A stretch of 56,329 nt of DNA from Stentor roeselii (taxonomy: Eukaryota > Ciliophora > Heterotrichea > Heterotrichida > Stentoridae), in the NCBI GenBank assembly GCA_006503475.1, contig RSEH01000288.1, positions 1 through 56,329 on the forward strand. Reading direction: 5' to 3'. Position numbers and translations under genes: made by a program. The notes below the pieces were generated by a model that saw only the letters and a program-made list of their open reading frames with translations, did no database searches and was not told the DNA's origin. Positions 20,326 to 29,281 of the stretch are shown piece after piece; position 1 is the stretch's first letter, and every line of letters starts with the position of its first letter.

Positions 20326-21282
20326 ATGAAAAACTACACATCAGACGCTCAAATCCAGCCCCGAATCCAGATCCCTCCTCTTCCCCCACGTTCAAAACTT
20401 TCAAAATACACAGACAAGCCATCGACTCCTCAGCATTCAACAAAACTTCCATTTATATCAAGTTTCTCAGACGAGCCTACGAAGATAAGAAAAATTTTAT
20501 ACTACAAGCCAGAAGTCTCTGCAAAATCATGGATCGCGATTGACTGTTCTTCAGGCGTTCAAATAGACGGAAACAATTCAGAAGAACAACGAGAAATTGC
20601 AAGTTTAACGAAAATCTTGACATGTGTTGTCTGTATTCAAGAAGTTTTCAGGCTTAAGAAAAATTTTGATGAATTTGTTGAAGTTTCTTTAAATGCCAGC
20701 TCTATGGACGGAACCACTGCAGGACTTGCGAAGGGAGAAAGTCTTAAGATTTGGGACTTGCTTCATGCTTTGATGTTGCCTTCGGGAAATGATGCCGCTG
20801 TTGCACTTGCTGAGTATTTTGGAGGGTTTATTAATCCTAGTGCACCGGTTGTTGCGTTTTTGGCTAGGATGAATGCCGTTTGTAGACAATTGAAAATTAT
20901 TGATTCTGTTTTTCGCAATCCTCATGGCATGTCGACTAGTATTAACTTGTCTAGTGCTAGAAGTGTTGCGATTATTGCAGTTTATGCTATGAAAATACCG
21001 ATTTTCGCGAAAATAGTTAGCACTTATTCATATTCATGCAACGTCTACACCAAAGACGGCTCTCGAAAAGTGACATGGATAAACACAAACCGTCTTCTAC
21101 GTAAAGGTTTCTGCGGTGTCAAAACAGGATACACGCCAGCAGCAGGTCCTTGTTTATGTTCCTACATCGAGCAAAGAAACAAAAAATTGATGATTGTGAT
21201 GCTGAGTTCAAAATCAATGCAAAGTCGTTGGGCAGAGGCTTCAAAGTTATGGAAATGGGCGAATGCGCATGTTTTAAATTAA
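20326..21282 (+). CDS. D-alanyl-D-alanine carboxypeptidase-like serine peptidase (S11)
   Basis: The 318-residue protein has the three penicillin-binding motifs in the right order: S93-L-T-K96 (ASLTK), S153-G-N155 (LPSGNDAA) and K266-T-G268 (GVKTGYT). Substrate-side residues of the family, such as FRNPHGM and the TN of NTNRLL, are also present. In bacteria these enzymes trim peptidoglycan side chains; ciliates have no peptidoglycan, so the role may be defence, digestion or another peptide substrate. There is no signal peptide; the first 60 residues are a Pro/Ser/Lys-rich tail absent from bacterial enzymes. The start sits in AATAATAAATG and the flanking genes are clearly eukaryotic, so this is not contamination. 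Origin by transfer from bacteria is an inference. The domain catalytic set looks complete. Confidence 0.92.
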   Translation: MKNYTSDAQIQPRIQIPPLPPRSKLSKYTDKPSTPQHSTKLPFISSFSDEPTKIRKILYYKPEVSAKSWIAIDCSSGVQIDGNNSEEQREIASLTKILTCVVCIQEVFRLKKNFDEFVEVSLNASSMDGTTAGLAKGESLKIWDLLHALMLPSGNDAAVALAEYFGGFINPSAPVVAFLARMNAVCRQLKIIDSVFRNPHGMSTSINLSSARSVAIIAVYAMKIPIFAKIVSTYSYSCNVYTKDGSRKVTWINTNRLLRKGFCGVKTGYTPAAGPCLCSYIEQRNKKLMIVMLSSKSMQSRWAEASKLWKWANAHVLN

Positions 21283-21447
21283 TATTTAATGATTTTCTAT
21301 GTTATTTAAAGATTTTCTCTGTTATTTAATGATTTTCTCTGTTATTTAATGATATTCTTCGTTATTTAATGATATTCTTCGTTATTTAATGTTATTCATC
21401 GTTATTTAATGATATTCTTTGTTATTAATGATTTTCTTTGTTATTTA
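21281..21447. repeat. 20-bp tandem repeat at a 3'-3' gene junction
   Basis: Seven units of exactly 20 bp (starting at 21281, 21301, 21321, 21341, 21361, 21381 and 21401) are followed by one of 19 bp at 21421 and a partial copy. The consensus is GTTATTTAATGATTTTCTCT. The array fills the space between the stop of the carboxypeptidase gene and the GTPase gene, and the last copies encode the final residues (NNKENH) and stop of the GTPase. Confidence 0.9.
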
Positions 21448-22789
21448 TAGGAAATACCTGCGAGATGACTCCAATTCCCTTAGTCCTTCCTTCCCTAAAC
21501 AAGATATTCATTCCAGGGTGTATCAATTCGGGATGATAAGCAAATCTGAGTTTAATAAGTGCCTGGTCTCCCTGCCTGAGAGTTTCCCGAGTCATATTAA
21601 CAATAGAAGCAGCTTGCCTGACGACTCCAATATGGACAGTAGGTTGATATCCTACTTTAATAGTAGTCGAATGATGAAGAATAACAACTTCAGCATCAAA
21701 CTCCCAAGCCGTCTGTGCACAAAGTGCCTTATCAACCACGACCATTCCTTTCTTGATAAACGAGCGATTAATAACCTCTTTCGCATTCAGAGCTTTTATA
21801 TTAAAACAAACGCTTTGTCCTCTTACTGCCTGTTCCGCCGATTCCCTTAAAATATGAATTCCCCTTACCGTGATTTGTTTATAATTCCCAGAAGAGTCCG
21901 GCCCAAGACAAAGCGAGTCTCCGACCTTCACAGTCCCCGACTTCAACACGCCAGACACGACAAGCCCTGCGCCTTTCACCATATAAACCCCGTCAATCAA
22001 CATCTCAGCAGGTTCCTCATAACTTCCAAACCCACTCACAGAAGTCCTAGTCTGCAAAGCAGATAAAAAAAGTCTTAACTGTTCAAGTCCCACTCCAGTG
22101 ACACTTGAAACTGAGAAAATAGGAGCAGCTTTAGATTCCATCATTTGAGCAACGTTTAAAACATCAGTCTTTTCATCTATTTCAATTGGCATCTTTCCAC
22201 CAGCAGGACTTTTCAGGATTTTTTTTAATAAGTTCAAGTTGTCTTTGTAGATGTTTTCAGGGGCCAGGTCTGTTTTAGTAAGCACGAAAAACATTGGAAG
22301 TTTTAAGGCTAAGGCCAAGCCGATATGTTCCTTGCTCATCCGGGTAAGTCCCATGTTGGACCCGATGACGATCATGCAGTAGTCAGGAAGAAGGCCGACA
22401 AGTCCAAAGATGGTGGTTTTCAGGTACTTTTCATGCCCGCACATGTCAAGAAAGGTGAGGACTTTACTTGACCTGGAGACCACAGATTCCCAAGTCTGCT
22501 TCTTACTTTGAGTCACTCGCTCTGGAGCCACTTGAAGGCCATTGTTGAAGCCCATCACTTCGTGTGATATGCTCGAAGTCCGCCCGTTCGCTTGCTCGTG
22601 TGAATAGTTAAACACTAGACTACGAGCTGAACCACGCCCGTCGTCTTGAATGCAACGAGTCAGGACTCCTACTAATGTTGACTTCCCTGAATCAACGTTT
22701 CCTACTACTGCCACTCGGATGTCTATTGATAAGTCTTCACGTTCTACTTCCGCTCTGGATTGGTTTGTTGTGTTGGAATTTGATTCCAT
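21425..22789 (-). CDS. GTPBP1/GTPBP2-family translational GTPase
   Basis: The 454-residue protein has an EF-Tu-like G domain: G1 GNVDSGKST (about 30-38), G3 DMCGHEKY, and G4 TKTD. Beta-barrel domains II and III follow. Family-specific stretches match GTPBP1 proteins: NGRTSSISHEVMGF, EHIGLALALKLPMFFVLTKTD, WEFDAEVVILHHSTTI and LIHPGMNILFREGRTKGIG. Known members act in ribosome rescue and mRNA turnover; whether this one is GTPBP1 or GTPBP2 cannot be decided. The N-terminal extension of animal proteins is lacking. The last residues and the stop lie in a 20-bp tandem repeat shared with the 3' end of the neighbouring gene, so the C-terminus may be evolutionarily young. Confidence 0.92.
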   Translation of the reverse strand: MESNSNTTNQSRAEVEREDLSIDIRVAVVGNVDSGKSTLVGVLTRCIQDDGRGSARSLVFNYSHEQANGRTSSISHEVMGFNNGLQVAPERVTQSKKQTWESVVSRSSKVLTFLDMCGHEKYLKTTIFGLVGLLPDYCMIVIGSNMGLTRMSKEHIGLALALKLPMFFVLTKTDLAPENIYKDNLNLLKKILKSPAGGKMPIEIDEKTDVLNVAQMMESKAAPIFSVSSVTGVGLEQLRLFLSALQTRTSVSGFGSYEEPAEMLIDGVYMVKGAGLVVSGVLKSGTVKVGDSLCLGPDSSGNYKQITVRGIHILRESAEQAVRGQSVCFNIKALNAKEVINRSFIKKGMVVVDKALCAQTAWEFDAEVVILHHSTTIKVGYQPTVHIGVVRQAASIVNMTRETLRQGDQALIKLRFAYHPELIHPGMNILFREGRTKGIGVISQVFPINNKENH

Positions 22790-22925
22790 TTTACATTGAT
22801 GTTATTAGATCTCGTCGGGCTTTATTCTAAATTTAACCAATAGAAATGGGGAAATTTGAAAATGATTAAAAGATTGGAATGATGGAATGATGGAATGGTT
22901 AGAAGGGTTATTATTTATAGAATAT

Positions 22926-23696
22926 ATGGGAAACTGTTGCTGGTTATTTAATAAGAAAAAAAAAAAGGAGAAAGAAGAGAAGAATGTTGAAGTGAATAAA
23001 TTGGAGGAGAAGAAAAGTCAAACAATTGTGCAAAATAGTGGAAATTTTGAGGATTACTCTAAGATTGACAATTTAAAGGGGAATGAAAGACAGAGCATTA
23101 GAGCTGTTGATCCAAATTTAAGCGGTTCTGCTCCGAATATTTTAAGTGATAGTGGAGCGAACAAAGAAGAAGGGAAATTTTTAGATAAGCCCGCACCTAA
23201 TTCTGTTCTTTCCGCAAGTAGCCTTTATCAAGAACCATTATCACTGACAGGTTCAAGAATTCCAGAAAACCAAAAACATACCATTGTAGACGATGACCTC
23301 GAAGCGAAATGGCTTTATAAAACCTCTGAAGGGTTGAAATTTTTTGATGATTCTCAAAGAAAAATGATTGAAAAGGAATTTTTATGTGGGGCAGGAGAAG
23401 TTCCAATTGATTTTAATGGCAGACGTTCAGTGATTATCTTCAAAGATAATCAGATAAAAGGTGAAAATGAAAATATTGAAGTGGTACGAAACCCGTTGTA
23501 TACATCGAAATACGGCTTTATAGCTGAAGACAACACTATTCGACCTTTTCCAAGAATACTAGACGAAATCGCTAAAGAAGAAAATAAAAAAATGTACTTA
23601 ACTGTTGGCCCTTCTCGATTTGAAATCAACACTGATCGGAAGAAAATGAAAGACCTTAATTTGCAAACCTATAGAGAGATCAAAGTACTTAATTAA
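22926..23696 (+). CDS. lipid-anchored uncharacterised protein (MGNCC N-terminus)
   Basis: The chosen start at 22926 gives a 256-residue protein beginning MGNCCWLFNKKKKK. This is a strong N-myristoylation (Gly2) and palmitoylation (Cys4, Cys5) signal next to a basic patch, so plasma or organelle membrane attachment is likely. The 13 extra residues of the longer ORF (from 22887) would hide this signal. Residues 20-110 are charged and disordered-looking. The last 130 residues have mixed beta/alpha character (FLCGAGEVPIDFNGRRSVI, LYTSKYGFIAEDNTI, LTVGPSRFEINTDR) but match no family I know. The next gene, an inositol 5-phosphatase, starts 17 nt downstream on the same strand. Confidence 0.75.
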   Translation: MGNCCWLFNKKKKKEKEEKNVEVNKLEEKKSQTIVQNSGNFEDYSKIDNLKGNERQSIRAVDPNLSGSAPNILSDSGANKEEGKFLDKPAPNSVLSASSLYQEPLSLTGSRIPENQKHTIVDDDLEAKWLYKTSEGLKFFDDSQRKMIEKEFLCGAGEVPIDFNGRRSVIIFKDNQIKGENENIEVVRNPLYTSKYGFIAEDNTIRPFPRILDEIAKEENKKMYLTVGPSRFEINTDRKKMKDLNLQTYREIKVLN

Positions 23697-23713
23697 GCTA
23701 AAACAGATAAAAA

Positions 23714-25318
23714 ATGATTTCTTTTAAAGCATTTTCATCAAAGCTCCGAAGGTCTGAGAAAATCACCAACGTATCATCTAATCAGCTTCAAAAAGTAAAA
23801 ATCATTAAAAACCTTTCAAGTACTACTGCCTCTCTAGCAGTAGTCTCTGATGTTTCTTCAAGTTTCGAACAAGCGTAAAAAAAAATCAGCATATTTTTGC
23901 TCCATCAGTCGAAAATGGACTATCTAAGCGGAAAAGTGAGAATTTTGAGTATTTACCCGATAACAAAAGAATTATCGTTGACCCTTCTGCCAGATGGTTT
24001 TTCTCTTCAGTGGTCTTTTTATAAAGAGACCTACCTGGTGGTTCTGGACTCAAGTGGAACTTTATACTCAAGTCTTACTCAGAGCTTAGAAGTCTTTTCA
24101 ACTTATCAACGGGAGCCTTTTAGTCAAGGGTCTTCAACTCATCAGTGGATCTGGCATTATGATCGGAATTCAAGCCCGTGGCTTAAGGTCGCTCATCCGA
24201 AGTTCACATCTTACTTTAGAAGTCGTGCAACTGTCGCTTTTCACCCTTCTCATGTACATAATGGCTCTCAGATTTACTTGAAACAACAGCTTAGAAAAAG
24301 GGAAAATGAATTTATTGAAGAAAATGACTTACAATTAGCTATTTTCACCTGGAACGCCGGAGCCAGTCACCCAGATCATTCACTTCGGCCATGGTTCACC
24401 TGTGCAAACAAGTCAACAGGCCCCAGGTGCACATTGCCTGACCTAGTCATTGTAGGTTTACAAGAGGCTTGTGAATTAAATGCTTTGAACCTGCTGAATG
24501 AAAATCAATCAAAAAACCCTTGGCTTCAGTTCTTAGTGGCTGAGGTGAACTCGCATTATGACCTGCCTTGTTACGAGTTGCTTTGCTCAGAAACTCTGGT
24601 TGGACTTGTGCTGGTAGTCCTGGTAAAGGAGGAGCATTTAATTAAAATCAGTAAGGTAAGACACACCTTCACCAGACTAGGCATGGGAGGTTACGCTGGT
24701 AACAAAGGAGCAGTAGGAATTCGATTCAATTTCTTCCACACAAGTTTTTGCTTTATAAACTGTCACCTCGCTGCGCACAAGGGACATGCATCAACGAGAA
24801 ACAAACAAGCAGGAAAAGTAATGAACGAGATCGGTTTCGAATTAAACGGTGTAGTCCACAGTACATCAGAACACGATTTTTTTTTCCTTTTCGGTGACCT
24901 GAACTACCGCATCAGGGACTTGACCCATAAGGAAATAATCGAAAAGCTTAACACTGGCATGCTTGAGCAAGTCTTTCAAGAAGATGAACTTTCTTTTGAG
25001 AGATATTCACAGAATACTTTCGCTGGCTTTCAAGAAGGAATTGTTAAATTTCGGCCTACTTTTAAGGTAGAAAGGGGAAAAGATGAGTATAAGTAAGACT
25101 TACGCAGCATGAGAAGAGAACCCGCATGGTGCGATCGGGTTATTTGGAAAGGAAATGCGAAACTCGAAGTATATGATTCAGTTCCTGAGGTCCTTCAAAG
25201 TGACCACAAGCCAGTCTGTGCACTTTTCAGAGTAAAGGCAAAATTTCAACTGAAAGAAAGAATGGAAGAAGTAAAAAAAGAAATTTTCAATACTATAAAA
25301 AATAGTTTCGTTCATTGA
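23714..25318 (+). CDS. inositol polyphosphate 5-phosphatase
   Basis: Exons 23714-23874, 23890-25092 and 25108-25318 join over two 15-nt introns to 524 residues. The first ~210 residues carry no domain I recognise; repeated WSFYKETYLVVLDSSGTLY and WIWHYDRN segments hint at a beta fold. The catalytic domain follows with all family motifs: FTWNAGA, VGLQEA, GYAGNKGAVGIRF, NCHLAAHKGH, FLFGDLNYRI, VKFRPTFK, and REPAWCDRVIW, completed only by splicing, then SDHKPV. These enzymes remove the 5-phosphate of phosphoinositides or inositol phosphates and shape membrane identity. No transmembrane or CAAX signal is visible. The gene starts 17 nt after the preceding stop, in GATAAAAAATG, and is followed 45 nt later by the next gene. 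Confidence 0.95.
23875..23889 (+). other. 15-nt intron
   Basis: GTA, then eight further A, then TCAG. It carries an in-frame TAA; removal joins CAA GC to C ATA TTT in frame. Confidence 0.88.
25093..25107 (+). other. 15-nt intron
   Basis: GTAAGACTTACGCAG. Removal brings the conserved REPAWCDRV motif into frame, which is strong evidence for splicing. Confidence 0.96.
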
Positions 25319-25363
25319 CAAGGCCATTCTGCAGGATTTATTTAATTTGTATAACTTTTCATC

Positions 25364-26503
25364 ATGTCATCTTTTTTTTCTAATGCGCTCTGCAAGTTGA
25401 AAGACATTTCAAAGGTAGTGGTTCAGAAACATAAGGAAATTCTTATTGTTTTTCGAAGTCTTGAATCAAAATTCAAACAGTCTAGTTTTCATACTGACTC
25501 TCATCGAACAGTGACTTTAGACTTTCACACTTATGAAAACTTAGTCAAAGCTTCAAGTCATTTAATTGACTTAGATGAAAAGACCTACAAAGGATTAACT
25601 CAACTTCAAGACTTTGCTTTTAATTTAGAAAGATTTCAGAAAAAAATCAAAAGTTTCAGGTTTGACTTTGATTTGATGAAAAAAACTGTTGTTAGAGAAT
25701 TTCAGAGATTTACCTTATCCATGAGAGAAAATTGTGAAATAGGAGAAAATGATGACGTCAGAAGTTTAAGAGAAAAACTGAGAACTATTTTAAATTCACT
25801 TGTTTATCCAGAAACTATTGACTTGTTTTTATACCAGAAGCAAAGCAATGTTCCAGTAAGACTTCAAACTCGGTTTTACAAAGACTTGACCAGTGAGGAG
25901 CCTGAACTTGAACTAAACAGCAGAAATGAAAATAAAAGACTTATAAATCATGTGACGTATCTCACTCATTCACTTGAACAAGTCACTGAAGAACTGTTGA
26001 AAATACTAAATGATTTACCTTCTCCTTCCAGGTTCGCCTTTAAATCTCCAGAAGAAACCAAATACAACACAAGTCTAACTCCTCACGAACTTAAATCCCT
26101 CATGCAAAAAATCAGCAAACTTCACAGTCGAGGCAGTCTAACAGATGAAGAAGCCCGAAACATGATAGGAAAAATAAGCGAAATTCCAATATCCCCTCAA
26201 CATGAATCTCCAGACCTAACAATAAAAAAAGAAGACCTTTCAGTCGAGATATTCTCAGAAGAAACTCCAATTTTAACCCTCATGGAAAAAAGTAAGACTC
26301 CGACAAACTCCTCTCTTTCAAAAGACCTTCAAAAGCGAGCGACTCTTTTCCGAAAAATAACAAGAAGAGTTCAAACTCCAAGTAAAAAAATCTCAAGAAA
26401 TACAAGTCTTCCAAGAGCTTCAGCATTAGTAAAGTTCAACACTCGAGACAAGTCAAAACTGAAGCTAAAGTCAAAGTCTCCCCATTCTTTTTTGTATATC
26501 TAG
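25364..26503 (+). CDS. uncharacterised helical protein, 379 aa
   Basis: The 379-residue soluble protein is predominantly helical in its first ~230 residues (charged, amphipathic, several Phe-rich heptads such as FQKKIKSFRFDFDLMKK). The C-terminal 120 residues are basic and Ser/Thr/Pro-rich, with RKITRRVQTPSKKISRN and KLKLKSKSPHS. The section TPHELKSLMQKISKLHSRGSLTDEEARNM looks like a short conserved helical hairpin. I do not recognise a family. It lies in a tight same-strand cluster, 45 nt after the 5-phosphatase gene and only 5 nt before the AP-4 mu start codon. Confidence 0.75.
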   Translation: MSSFFSNALCKLKDISKVVVQKHKEILIVFRSLESKFKQSSFHTDSHRTVTLDFHTYENLVKASSHLIDLDEKTYKGLTQLQDFAFNLERFQKKIKSFRFDFDLMKKTVVREFQRFTLSMRENCEIGENDDVRSLREKLRTILNSLVYPETIDLFLYQKQSNVPVRLQTRFYKDLTSEEPELELNSRNENKRLINHVTYLTHSLEQVTEELLKILNDLPSPSRFAFKSPEETKYNTSLTPHELKSLMQKISKLHSRGSLTDEEARNMIGKISEIPISPQHESPDLTIKKEDLSVEIFSEETPILTLMEKSKTPTNSSLSKDLQKRATLFRKITRRVQTPSKKISRNTSLPRASALVKFNTRDKSKLKLKSKSPHSFLYI

Positions 26504-26508
26504 TAAAA

Positions 26509-27789
26509 ATGATTTCTCAGTTCTACATCCTCTCAGCCCGAGGCGACACAATCATCAGTCGAGACTTTCGAGGCGATTTGGTGAAGGGCACGAATGAGAT
26601 TTTTTTTAGAAAAGCGAAGCTTTTCAAGGGTGACTTGCCCCCAGCGATAAATTTGGAAGGGATCAACTTTTTACATTTGAAGAAAGGAGGACTTTACCTT
26701 CTTGCCACGACGATTAAGAATGTTTCGCCGAGTTATGTGTTTGACTTGCTGATTCATGTGGCGAAGATGATTAAGGATTATTGTGGAGTGCTTTCTGAAG
26801 AAAGTATTAGAAAGAATTTTGTGTTGGTTTATGAAGTGATTGACGAGGCAATTGATTTTGGATATGCTCAAGGGACTTCTACTGACCAGGTCCGTCCTTA
26901 TATCGTGAGTGATGCGATTTCAGTGGAAAACTCGATATTTTCATTCAGGCCTACCTTTTTAACCAACTCGGCTCCGTACTCTGCTGTTCAGAGACCTTTG
27001 GCAGGGAAGAAGAACAAAAACGAGATATTTGTTGATATTTATGAAAAAGTCACTGCTTTGTTTGATGTGAAAGGATATCTTATTAATTCAGGGATTGACG
27101 GCTGTATACAAATGAAAAGTTATCTTCAGGGAAACCCTCAGTTGAAACTCGCTCTTAATGAAGACCTGGTCATTGACAAGAGTGGAGGAAATTACGGGTC
27201 TGCTGCTTTAGACGATTTTAATTTCAATGAATGTGTCAATACTTCTGAGTTTAATGACTTTAAAATATTGACTATTTCACCTCCTGAAGGTGAATTTGTG
27301 GTGATGAACTATAGGATTAAAGGAGAGTACAACACACCTTTTAGGATTTTTTATCTTGTAGATGAAATGCTTCCTTATAAGTATGAATTCACTGTCAAGG
27401 TTAGAGCGACTTTCGGGGAAAAACAATTCGCGACTAATGTTTCTGTCAAGTTTAATGTTCCTAAATCGGTCACTTCAGCTTCTTTTGAAATGCTTTCGAA
27501 GATTCCTAATCAAAAAGCAGAGTTTAAGGAAAATGAAAGGGTTGTTGAATGGAATATTAAGAAGTTGAGTGGAGGATGTGAAGTTGCTATGAGGACCAAG
27601 TTTAGTTTGAGTAGTCCTTGCAATGCGAAGGATATTGGACAGATTTCTATGAATTTTGAAATTCCGATGTATAGTGTTTCTAGCTTGCAGATCAAGTATT
27701 TGAGGGTTGTTGAGGCTGGGAAGAATAATAATAGCTACAGGTGGGTCAGGTATATCACTCAGTCGAGTTCTTATGTTTGTAGGGTTTAG
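26509..27789 (+). CDS. AP4M1: AP-4 complex subunit mu
   Basis: The 426-residue protein is full length for an adaptor mu chain. The N-terminal longin-like domain (about 1-140) begins MISQFYILSARGDTIISRDFRGD, closer to AP-4 mu than to AP-1/2/3. It contains NVSPSYVFDLLIHVAKMIKDYCG and YEVIDEAIDFGYAQGTSTDQ. The mu homology domain follows (about 165-426), with NEIFVDIYEKVTALFD, ISPPEGEFVVMNYR and a final YRWVRYITQSSSYVCRV. AP-4 sorts cargo at the trans-Golgi. The start codon is 5 nt after the stop of the preceding gene. The stop faces a minus-strand gene across a repeat-filled spacer. Confidence 0.95.
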   Translation: MISQFYILSARGDTIISRDFRGDLVKGTNEIFFRKAKLFKGDLPPAINLEGINFLHLKKGGLYLLATTIKNVSPSYVFDLLIHVAKMIKDYCGVLSEESIRKNFVLVYEVIDEAIDFGYAQGTSTDQVRPYIVSDAISVENSIFSFRPTFLTNSAPYSAVQRPLAGKKNKNEIFVDIYEKVTALFDVKGYLINSGIDGCIQMKSYLQGNPQLKLALNEDLVIDKSGGNYGSAALDDFNFNECVNTSEFNDFKILTISPPEGEFVVMNYRIKGEYNTPFRIFYLVDEMLPYKYEFTVKVRATFGEKQFATNVSVKFNVPKSVTSASFEMLSKIPNQKAEFKENERVVEWNIKKLSGGCEVAMRTKFSLSSPCNAKDIGQISMNFEIPMYSVSSLQIKYLRVVEAGKNNNSYRWVRYITQSSSYVCRV

Positions 27790-27914
27790 ATAGTTAATTG
27801 ATTTGGGAGTGTCTTGAGATTGATGAGGGAATAAAGAGGTGATTTTAATGATTTATTGCAGGTGTTTCAATAAGAAGATATGGCAATAATTATTAAATAA
27901 AAAGAGTAGAAAAA

Positions 27915-28250
27915 TTTTATTGTCTACCATTCTTATATATCTAAATGATACAAAACACTATTTTTGTATCATTCTTATCTTATCTAAATTTATTCAAAAA
28001 CACTATTTTTGTATCATCTTATCCATATATATGACAAAAACACTATTTTTAACAATTCTTATCCATATAAATGACAAAAAACACTATTCAAGCATTCTTA
28101 TCAATCTAAATTGATAAAACACTACTTTTACACCATTCTTATCAATCTAAATGATAAAAACCTTTCCATAAAACTTCCTAAAAACACTATTTTCCTACCA
28201 TTCCTATGCATATAAATAATTCCAAAACCACTATTATTCAACCATCCTAA
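27915..28250. repeat. degenerate ~40-bp tandem repeat at a 3'-3' junction
   Basis: The core CACTATTTTT recurs at about 27956, 28001, 28041, 28082, 28120, 28185 and 28229, giving spacings of 45, 40, 41, 38, 65 and 44. Between cores the pattern TATCATTCTTATCnATCTAAATGATAAAAA repeats with drift. It lies between the stops of AP-4 mu and the pantothenate-kinase-like gene. The short ORF at 27920-28114 is only a translation of the repeat. Confidence 0.85.
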
Positions 28251-28267
28251 TCTAATCTCTCAATCCA

Positions 28268-29260
28268 CTACAAACTATCCTTAAACCTCCTAACCCTCTC
28301 TTGACTCAAAAACATTCCCAAGCACCTCAAATACCTGCTATTTTCACAAAAGACCATCCTCAACTTCCCATTCGAATAATAACTCAAAGTGAACCTCATA
28401 AGTCGATTAACAAACTCACTTAAAAAAACACTTCCAACAACGACCATACTTTCAATTTTCAAGTCAAAACAATGCATAGCAGAAATTTGTCCAAGGTTAA
28501 AAAGCAGCATAAGCAGCAAAGAAAAAGTGAGATCTTTTTTATCACTAACAGGAAAATCCTTTAACTTTCCACAAGAACTTGCAGTGATTTTTTCCGGAAG
28601 GTTTAAATATCGAGTTCCATAAATATCTCTCACAGTCATGTCAACATTCGAGCTGTCTCCTTCCTCCGCCTCCTGAACTAGTTGTTCAAAGCTTTTAATT
28701 CCATCTCCTTTCAAAAGTGCCCAAATTGAACTGATTCCAAGACAACTTCCTCCGATTTTTTGATAGTCATTGACTGAGTTGACTTTATAAATCGAGACTC
28801 CTGACTTGACACTCACCAGGAGATAAGGATAAAGATGTTCAGACTTGACAGGCACTTTCAGGTAATTCTCAGGAGCGACTGAAATGCCTCCATCAGAGGG
28901 AACTGAGAGTAGCTCATATTCAAACAGCTGTTCTTTCAAATGTTCCCAAAGAAAATCAACAGATAAGACTGTGTAGTTGAAGTTTTTGCTTCGGTCAATC
29001 GGGTATTGAAACACTTCAGATAAGCCTTCAAAGAAAGAGTCATAAGTCACTCCTGAGACATTCACAGGAATCGTGTTTTTTACAAGGCTTTGAAAAATTT
29101 CCTGGTTTTTGAAGTTAACGACTTCGCTTTTAGGAAGAGATAAAAAATATAAGGACTTGTAAAGGTCCAATGGGGATTCGCTTGAGGATGATGAAGGGTT
29201 TTGAATTATCGCCATTTCGATGTAGTCCGCGCCGATGTCGCAGGTGATTTGGTTTCCCAT
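28268..29260 (-). CDS. pantothenate kinase type II-like protein, degenerate
   Basis: The 330-residue protein aligns by eye with eukaryotic PanK (actin-like ASKHA fold). Conserved stretches are CDIGADYIEMAI at the N terminus (for DIGGTL), PYLLVSVKSGVSIYKV, IGGSCLGISSIWALL, SFEQLVQEAEEGDSSNVDM and VRDIYGTRYLNLP, plus an MLLFNLGQISAMH helix. The TGGGA-type glycine segment of active enzymes is replaced by TVLSVDF, and the GGTxWGL region is weakened. Coenzyme A synthesis is therefore uncertain; it could be a pseudo-kinase comparable in spirit to PanK4. MGNQ at the start could also be a myristoylation signal. It is divergent from NIP7, with 21 nt between start codons. Confidence 0.8.
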   Translation of the reverse strand: MGNQITCDIGADYIEMAIIQNPSSSSSESPLDLYKSLYFLSLPKSEVVNFKNQEIFQSLVKNTIPVNVSGVTYDSFFEGLSEVFQYPIDRSKNFNYTVLSVDFLWEHLKEQLFEYELLSVPSDGGISVAPENYLKVPVKSEHLYPYLLVSVKSGVSIYKVNSVNDYQKIGGSCLGISSIWALLKGDGIKSFEQLVQEAEEGDSSNVDMTVRDIYGTRYLNLPEKITASSCGKLKDFPVSDKKDLTFSLLLMLLFNLGQISAMHCFDLKIESMVVVGSVFLSEFVNRLMRFTLSYYSNGKLRMVFCENSRYLRCLGMFLSQERVRRFKDSL

Positions 29261-29281
29261 TTATATTAGGTTATAAAGAAT

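Noticed and set aside
20326-21282. Bacterial contamination as source of the carboxypeptidase
   Set aside because: It shares the AAATAAATG-type start, codon style and repeat-filled junction with clearly eukaryotic neighbours on both sides.
27920-28114. 64-aa ORF
   Set aside because: It is only a translation of the ~40-bp tandem repeat.
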